Source: Winogradskyella sp. (GTDB taxonomy: Bacteria; Bacteroidota; Bacteroidia; Flavobacteriales; Flavobacteriaceae). From it: a DNA stretch of 55,578 nucleotides. The notes beneath the pieces are model-generated. The model was not told the origin of the DNA and ran no database searches. It worked only from the letters and a program-made list of their open reading frames with translations. Made by a program: the position numbers and the translations under genes. Within the stretch, counting starts at the first letter, position 1. Each line of letters starts with the position of its first letter. Positions 51,583-55,578 of this stretch are shown in pieces. The stretch covers positions 97,177-152,754 of the forward strand of contig PBLD01000006.1 of assembly GCA_002722255.1 (NCBI GenBank). The letters are read 5' to 3'.

Positions 51583-54054
51583 ATGAGTAATCAATATGAC
51601 GACATAGAATTAAATGAGTCAAATCGAATAAGTTTTGATTTTAATGGATTGCTTTTTAGGATTTTAGGTTATTGGCCTTTAATCTTAATTTGTGTAATTG
51701 CAGGTTTAACAGTAGCGTATTTTATAAATGTCAGAAAACAAAATATATATCGCTTAGAATCCTTAATTTCTGTAGATAACGATCAGAATCCTTTTTTTAC
51801 ATCCAATACAAGCATTTCATTTAATTGGGGAGGAGTTTCTAATAAAGTCGGAAGTATCATTACAGAAGTTAAAACAAGAACACACAATGAACGGGTAATA
51901 GATTCTTTAGAGTATTACAAACAATATCTAAAGCAAGGTGAATATCATCTTGAAGATATTTATGGACTATCACCTTTTGAAGTCCTTACAGATAAAACAA
52001 AACCACAGGTTTTAGGCCTCCCTTTACGCATTAAAATTCTTGATGAAGAAAATTTTGAGTTATCGTGTCTTTTTACATCAAATACAAGTACAGGTCAAAT
52101 TTATGCAACCAAAAACAAAGTTGAGGTTGTAACTAAACCTGGTGAGTTTTCAAAAACTTATAAGTTTGGTGAAAAAATTGACTTACCATTTTTTAGTGGT
52201 GTAATTAATCGTCTAAAAGAGAGACCATACATAGCAAACAATCAATATTTTGTGAAATATTTAAATTTTGATTCGGTTGTTGATAACTATAAAAATTCGA
52301 TAAATATTGGTACATCTTCTAATGATGCATCCTCTGTTTTAAGGCTGTCATTAGTAGGGTTAAATAAAACTAAAATCGTAGATTTTCTTAATGCAACTAC
52401 AGATATTCTAAAAAAGACAGAGTTAGAAAGAAAAAATCTTTATGCCACAAATACTATTAAGTTTATTGATAGCAGTCTTAATGCCGTAAATATTAAGCTT
52501 AATAATGTAACTGATGAGATGGATGACTTTATTAAGACTAATAGAGTTTATGATGTAGAGGAGGAGATGAGTCAATATTCAGAGCAATTAAAGACATATG
52601 ATCAAGAAAAATTAAAAGAACAATCTAAGCTTAGTTATCTTAATAATCTGGAAAATTATTTAAGGACTAAAACAGATTATTCTCAAATTGCTGCGCCAAC
52701 CTCTGTAGGAATAGAAGAAGTTAACATACTTACAAGTGTAAGTAGAATTATTTCATTATCTATTGAACGTAAAAACTTAGAGTATTCAACTAAGGAAGGA
52801 TCCATATTATTTGATGAGTTAGACAGAAGACTAGATACAGAAAAAAGTGTTCTTTTGGAGGCAATTGCAGTAACTAAACAAACAATATCTCAAAACTTAA
52901 ATAGAATTAACAAAAAGATAGCTAATCTTGAGTCTAAATTGTTAGGATTGCCAAAAGATCAACAAGAGTATTTAAAGATTCAAAGAAAGCTAGATCTTAG
53001 TAGAGAGGCTTATGAGGTTTATCAAGCAAAGCGTAGTGAAGCTGCAATTATTAAGGCTGCTAATGTTTCTGATATAACTGTAATTGATGAAGCTAAAGAT
53101 ATTGGTAATGGACCAATTGGCCCTAAAACTTCATTAAACTATATAATGGCTTTATTAATAGGTTTTTTTCTGCCTATTTTTATAATTTTCATACTTTATC
53201 TTTTAGATAATACCATTAATAGTGCAGAAGAAGTTAGTAGGATGTCCAAGGTTCCAATTTTGGGATTAATTGGTAAGTACAACTATCATAATAACCTGGT
53301 TACTTATGAGAAGCCAAAATCTGCAGTAGCAGAAGCATTTAGATCCGTAAGGTCGAGTTTACAGTTTGTGTTAAAAAGCAATGGTGCATCTGCAAATGCT
53401 AAAACATTGCTAATAACATCTTCAGTAAGTGGAGAAGGAAAAACTTATGCTTCTATAAATATAGCAACAGTATATGCCATGTCAGGTAAGAAAACCATTC
53501 TATTAGGATTAGATTTAAGGAAGCCTAAGATATTTGGTGATTTTAAGATAAAGAATGAAAAGGGAGTGGTTAATTATTTAATTGATGAGTCAAGCCTTGA
53601 TGAGGTTATAACACAAACACATATTGAAAATCTAGATTTAATCACCTCTGGTCCAATACCTCCAAACCCATCAGAATTATTAATGAGTAACAAACTTGAA
53701 GATCTCTTAGAGATTTTAAAGAATGATTATGATATGATAATTCTTGATACACCACCTTTAGGTTTGGTTACCGACGCTTTAGAACTTGTTAAGTTTGCAG
53801 ATGCTTCCATTTTTATGGTTAGATTAGATTATACTAAAAAAGGTATGTTACGTTTGGTTGATGATAAGTATAAGAAAGGTGAACTTAAAAATATAAGTTA
53901 TTTATTGAACTTTTATAGATATAAGCGTGGGCATAATTATGGATATGGTTATAGCTATGGTTACGGTTATGGTGTTTACGGAAATGCCTATCATGAAAAA
54001 GATAATCAAACATGGTTTCAAAAAATCAAGAATATATTCAAACGATTCAAATAA
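51583..54054 (+). CDS. polysaccharide co-polymerase / tyrosine autokinase, Wzc-like
   Basis: The 823-residue inner-membrane protein has two membrane helices (about 31-50 and 520-545) flanking a Wzz domain with coiled coils (about 280-470). A C-terminal BY-kinase follows: Walker A SGEGKT, Walker A' LLGLDLRKP and Walker B IILDTPPLG (near 723). The tail is strikingly Tyr/Gly-rich (about 790-812, GHNYGYGYSYGYGYGVYGNAY), the cluster that the kinase phosphorylates to control chain length and export. It pairs with the Wza homologue just upstream. Confidence 0.93.
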   Translation: MSNQYDDIELNESNRISFDFNGLLFRILGYWPLILICVIAGLTVAYFINVRKQNIYRLESLISVDNDQNPFFTSNTSISFNWGGVSNKVGSIITEVKTRTHNERVIDSLEYYKQYLKQGEYHLEDIYGLSPFEVLTDKTKPQVLGLPLRIKILDEENFELSCLFTSNTSTGQIYATKNKVEVVTKPGEFSKTYKFGEKIDLPFFSGVINRLKERPYIANNQYFVKYLNFDSVVDNYKNSINIGTSSNDASSVLRLSLVGLNKTKIVDFLNATTDILKKTELERKNLYATNTIKFIDSSLNAVNIKLNNVTDEMDDFIKTNRVYDVEEEMSQYSEQLKTYDQEKLKEQSKLSYLNNLENYLRTKTDYSQIAAPTSVGIEEVNILTSVSRIISLSIERKNLEYSTKEGSILFDELDRRLDTEKSVLLEAIAVTKQTISQNLNRINKKIANLESKLLGLPKDQQEYLKIQRKLDLSREAYEVYQAKRSEAAIIKAANVSDITVIDEAKDIGNGPIGPKTSLNYIMALLIGFFLPIFIIFILYLLDNTINSAEEVSRMSKVPILGLIGKYNYHNNLVTYEKPKSAVAEAFRSVRSSLQFVLKSNGASANAKTLLITSSVSGEGKTYASINIATVYAMSGKKTILLGLDLRKPKIFGDFKIKNEKGVVNYLIDESSLDEVITQTHIENLDLITSGPIPPNPSELLMSNKLEDLLEILKNDYDMIILDTPPLGLVTDALELVKFADASIFMVRLDYTKKGMLRLVDDKYKKGELKNISYLLNFYRYKRGHNYGYGYSYGYGYGVYGNAYHEKDNQTWFQKIKNIFKRFK

Positions 54055-54069
54055 TCTAACATCTAGATT

Positions 54070-54659
54070 TTGATTACAAGACGGCAACTTCAATGTAAGC
54101 GATTATTTGACATTATCTTGGTTTTAATATTGTTACCATTATTAATTGTGCCAATTTGTTTATTAATAATTATATCTTCAATAGATACAAAGAAGTTTGG
54201 TGTTTTTTCGCAATATAGGGTTGGGCAGCATGGTAAGCTTTTCAAAATTTATAAGATTAGAACCCTCAAAGAAGGAAAACACCGATTAGGTCACCTAGAT
54301 AAAAGCGCAACCTCATTTGGTAAAGTTTTAAGACGAACAAAATTAGATGAACTCCCTCAATTGTTTAACGTTCTTAAAGGGGATATGAGTTTTGTTGGAC
54401 CTCGACCAGATGTTGAAGGTTTTGCTGATAAACTAGAAGGTGAAGACAGGATAGTGTTATTAGTTAAGCCTGGTGTTACGGGTGAGGCAACCCTAAAGTA
54501 TAAAGAAGAAGAAAAGGTATTAGAACGACAAAAGATCCAGATCACTACAATAGAACGATTATTTGGGTAGATAAAGTGAAAATCAATAAAAACTATGTAA
54601 GGAATTATAGTTTTTATTTAGATTTGAAACTCATTATAAAATCTATTTTTGACAAATGA
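54070..54659 (+). pseudogene. initiating sugar transferase with a one-base frameshift
   Basis: TTG at 54070 opens a sugar-transferase (WcaJ/PglC-type monotopic phosphoglycosyl transferase) frame. Its membrane helix is at about 11-35. The family motifs QYRVGQHGKLFKIYKIRTL, LRRTKLDELPQLFNVLKGDMSFVGPRP and PGVTGEATLKY are intact. After CGACAA at 54526-54531 the frame is lost and a stop follows at 54568. Reading one base later from GAT at 54534 restores the conserved tail (DPDHYNRTIIW, then [18 protein letters not shown]) and stops at 54657-54659, overlapping the next ATG exactly as expected. One A is missing from a run at 54530-54533. The break could be a sequencing error, a true mutation or phase variation. 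Confidence 0.8.
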
Positions 54660-55578
54660 CACATTCTGAAGATAAAATTGCAATCATAGGATTAGGTTAT
54701 GTTGGTTTACCACTTGCTGTAGAATTTGCAAAGCAATTTTTTGTTATTGGTTTTGATATTAATAAACAAAGAATCAATGAGCTAAACTCTGGTATTGATA
54801 AAACACTAGAAGTTGATAATGATAACCTTAAATCTGTTTTAACTTCAGGTCTAAGCGCCGATAAAGGTTTGTATATAACAGATAGTCTAGAGGCCTTAGC
54901 AGTGGCTAATTACTATATTATTACTGTGCCAACTCCTACGGACGAGTTAAAACGTCCAGTATTTACACCTCTTATAAAGGCAAGTGAAACCGTAGGTAAG
55001 GTTTTAAAGAATGATGATATTGTCGTTTATGAATCTACAGTATATCCTGGGGCAACAGAAGATATTTGTATTCCGGTTTTAGAAAAAGCGTCAGGTCTAA
55101 AGTTCAATCAGGATTTTTATGCAGGTTATTCGCCTGAGCGAATTAATCCAGGCGATAAGCACCATACGGTAACTAAGATATTAAAAGTAACCTCTGGTTC
55201 AACTCCTGAGATCGCAGAAAAAGTAGATCAACTTTATAAAAAGGTTATCACAGCAGGTACCCACTTAGCTCCATCAATAAAAGTAGCTGAGGCTGCCAAA
55301 GTAATTGAAAATTCGCAACGTGATATAAATATTGCTTTCGTTAATGAGTTATCAAAAATCTTCAGACTTTTAGATATAGATACTAAAGCGGTTTTAGAAG
55401 CTGCTGGTACAAAATGGAACTTCTTAAAGTTTTCGCCTGGTTTAGTAGGTGGTCACTGTATTGGCGTAGATCCTTATTATTTAGCTCAAAAAGCTATAGA
55501 ATCTGGTTATAATCCAGAAATTATTCTAGCAGGTCGTAAGATGAACGACAGTATGGGAAGCTATGTTGCCACCGAAAC
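54656..55578 (+). CDS. nucleotide-sugar dehydrogenase (WbpA/TviB/WecC type), 3' end cut by the window edge
   Basis: ATG at 54656-54658 overlaps the stop of the sugar-transferase frame. The 307 visible residues contain the NAD-binding GLGYVGLP (12-19) and the UDP-sugar-6-dehydrogenase features [27 protein letters not shown], the central helix [20 protein letters not shown] with the usual Glu/Lys/Asn, and the catalytic Cys268 in [11 protein letters not shown]. It oxidises a UDP-N-acetylhexosamine (GlcNAc, GalNAc or ManNAc) to the uronic acid for capsule or exopolysaccharide. The exact sugar cannot be told. Confidence 0.92.
   Translation, partial: MTHSEDKIAIIGLGYVGLPLAVEFAKQFFVIGFDINKQRINELNSGIDKTLEVDNDNLKSVLTSGLSADKGLYITDSLEALAVANYYIITVPTPTDELKRPVFTPLIKASETVGKVLKNDDIVVYESTVYPGATEDICIPVLEKASGLKFNQDFYAGYSPERINPGDKHHTVTKILKVTSGSTPEIAEKVDQLYKKVITAGTHLAPSIKVAEAAKVIENSQRDINIAFVNELSKIFRLLDIDTKAVLEAAGTKWNFLKFSPGLVGGHCIGVDPYYLAQKAIESGYNPEIILAGRKMNDSMGSYVATE

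Overview
The window is chromosomal DNA from a member of the family Flavobacteriaceae (Bacteroidota). The evidence is low-GC DNA, the gliding-motility lipoprotein gene gldI, two proteins with type IX secretion (T9SS) C-terminal sorting domains, many Bacteroidota-style lipoproteins, and promoters of the Bacteroidota type (TTTG, about 19 bases, TAnnTTTG). I found no rRNA, tRNA, CRISPR array, insertion sequence or prophage. Most of the window is core chromosome; accessory character is limited to intergenic palindromic repeats and a few small lineage-specific genes.

Layout. 1-8232 (minus strand): a TPR protein cut by the window edge, a class III aminotransferase, an OstA-like LPS-transport protein, purA, a Fur-family regulator and the (p)ppGpp synthetase/hydrolase. 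8.3-13.3 kb: a large imperfect palindrome, a T9SS-secreted SBBP-type protein, a small lipoprotein, a CPBP membrane protease and a GH43 glycosidase. 13.3-15.8 kb: M48 protease, four-helix-bundle protein, TrmH-type RNA methyltransferase. 15.9-18.6 kb (plus): a T9SS protein with calcium-binding Asp repeats, and a lipoprotein. 18.7-24.3 kb (minus): a 39-residue membrane ORF, two amidohydrolase-family proteins with partly degenerate metal sites, and a DUF3810 zinc-peptidase-like protein. 24.5-29.9 kb: M20 dipeptidase, a cyclophilin-FKBP fusion overlapping gldI, an NrnA-like DHH phosphoesterase, a small conserved protein and a PAP2 phosphatase. 29.8-34.6 kb (minus): GT39, a lipid-A-synthase-N-terminal-like membrane protein, GT2, MeaB and a DUF2911 protein. 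34.8-38.4 kb (plus): ECF sigma factor, anti-sigma-like protein, an exported Trp-Gly-Glu repeat protein and an M23 peptidase. 38.4-50.7 kb (minus): APC permease, small lipoproteins, secA, DUF2795, cobalamin adenosyltransferase, LolD/MacB-type ATPase, methyltransferase and Uup-type ABC-F. 50.8 kb to the end (plus): the start of a capsule/exopolysaccharide locus (wza, wzc, an initiating sugar transferase and a nucleotide-sugar dehydrogenase that runs off the window).

How genes may work together. GT2 + LABN-domain protein + GT39, with a PAP2 phosphatase converging on them, looks like a polyprenyl-phosphate-sugar pathway that decorates lipid A or another envelope lipid. gldI and its PPIase partner serve folding of envelope and gliding proteins. 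The sigma/anti-sigma/repeat-protein operon, preceded by an ECF-type promoter (AAC ... CGTC), looks like a self-regulating envelope response and is the best candidate here for an under-described system. MeaB and the PduO-type adenosyltransferase both serve adenosylcobalamin-dependent methylmalonyl-CoA mutase, though they are 12 kb apart.

Main points for a second look: a single-base frameshift in the capsule sugar transferase; a sigma-factor gene whose conserved N-terminus needs a non-ATG start; a TTG start under a near-perfect Shine-Dalgarno in a phylum that rarely uses one; amidohydrolase domains lacking the metal ligands; and several families of dispersed palindromic repeats, including a 20-base module found inside the loops of two unrelated hairpins.
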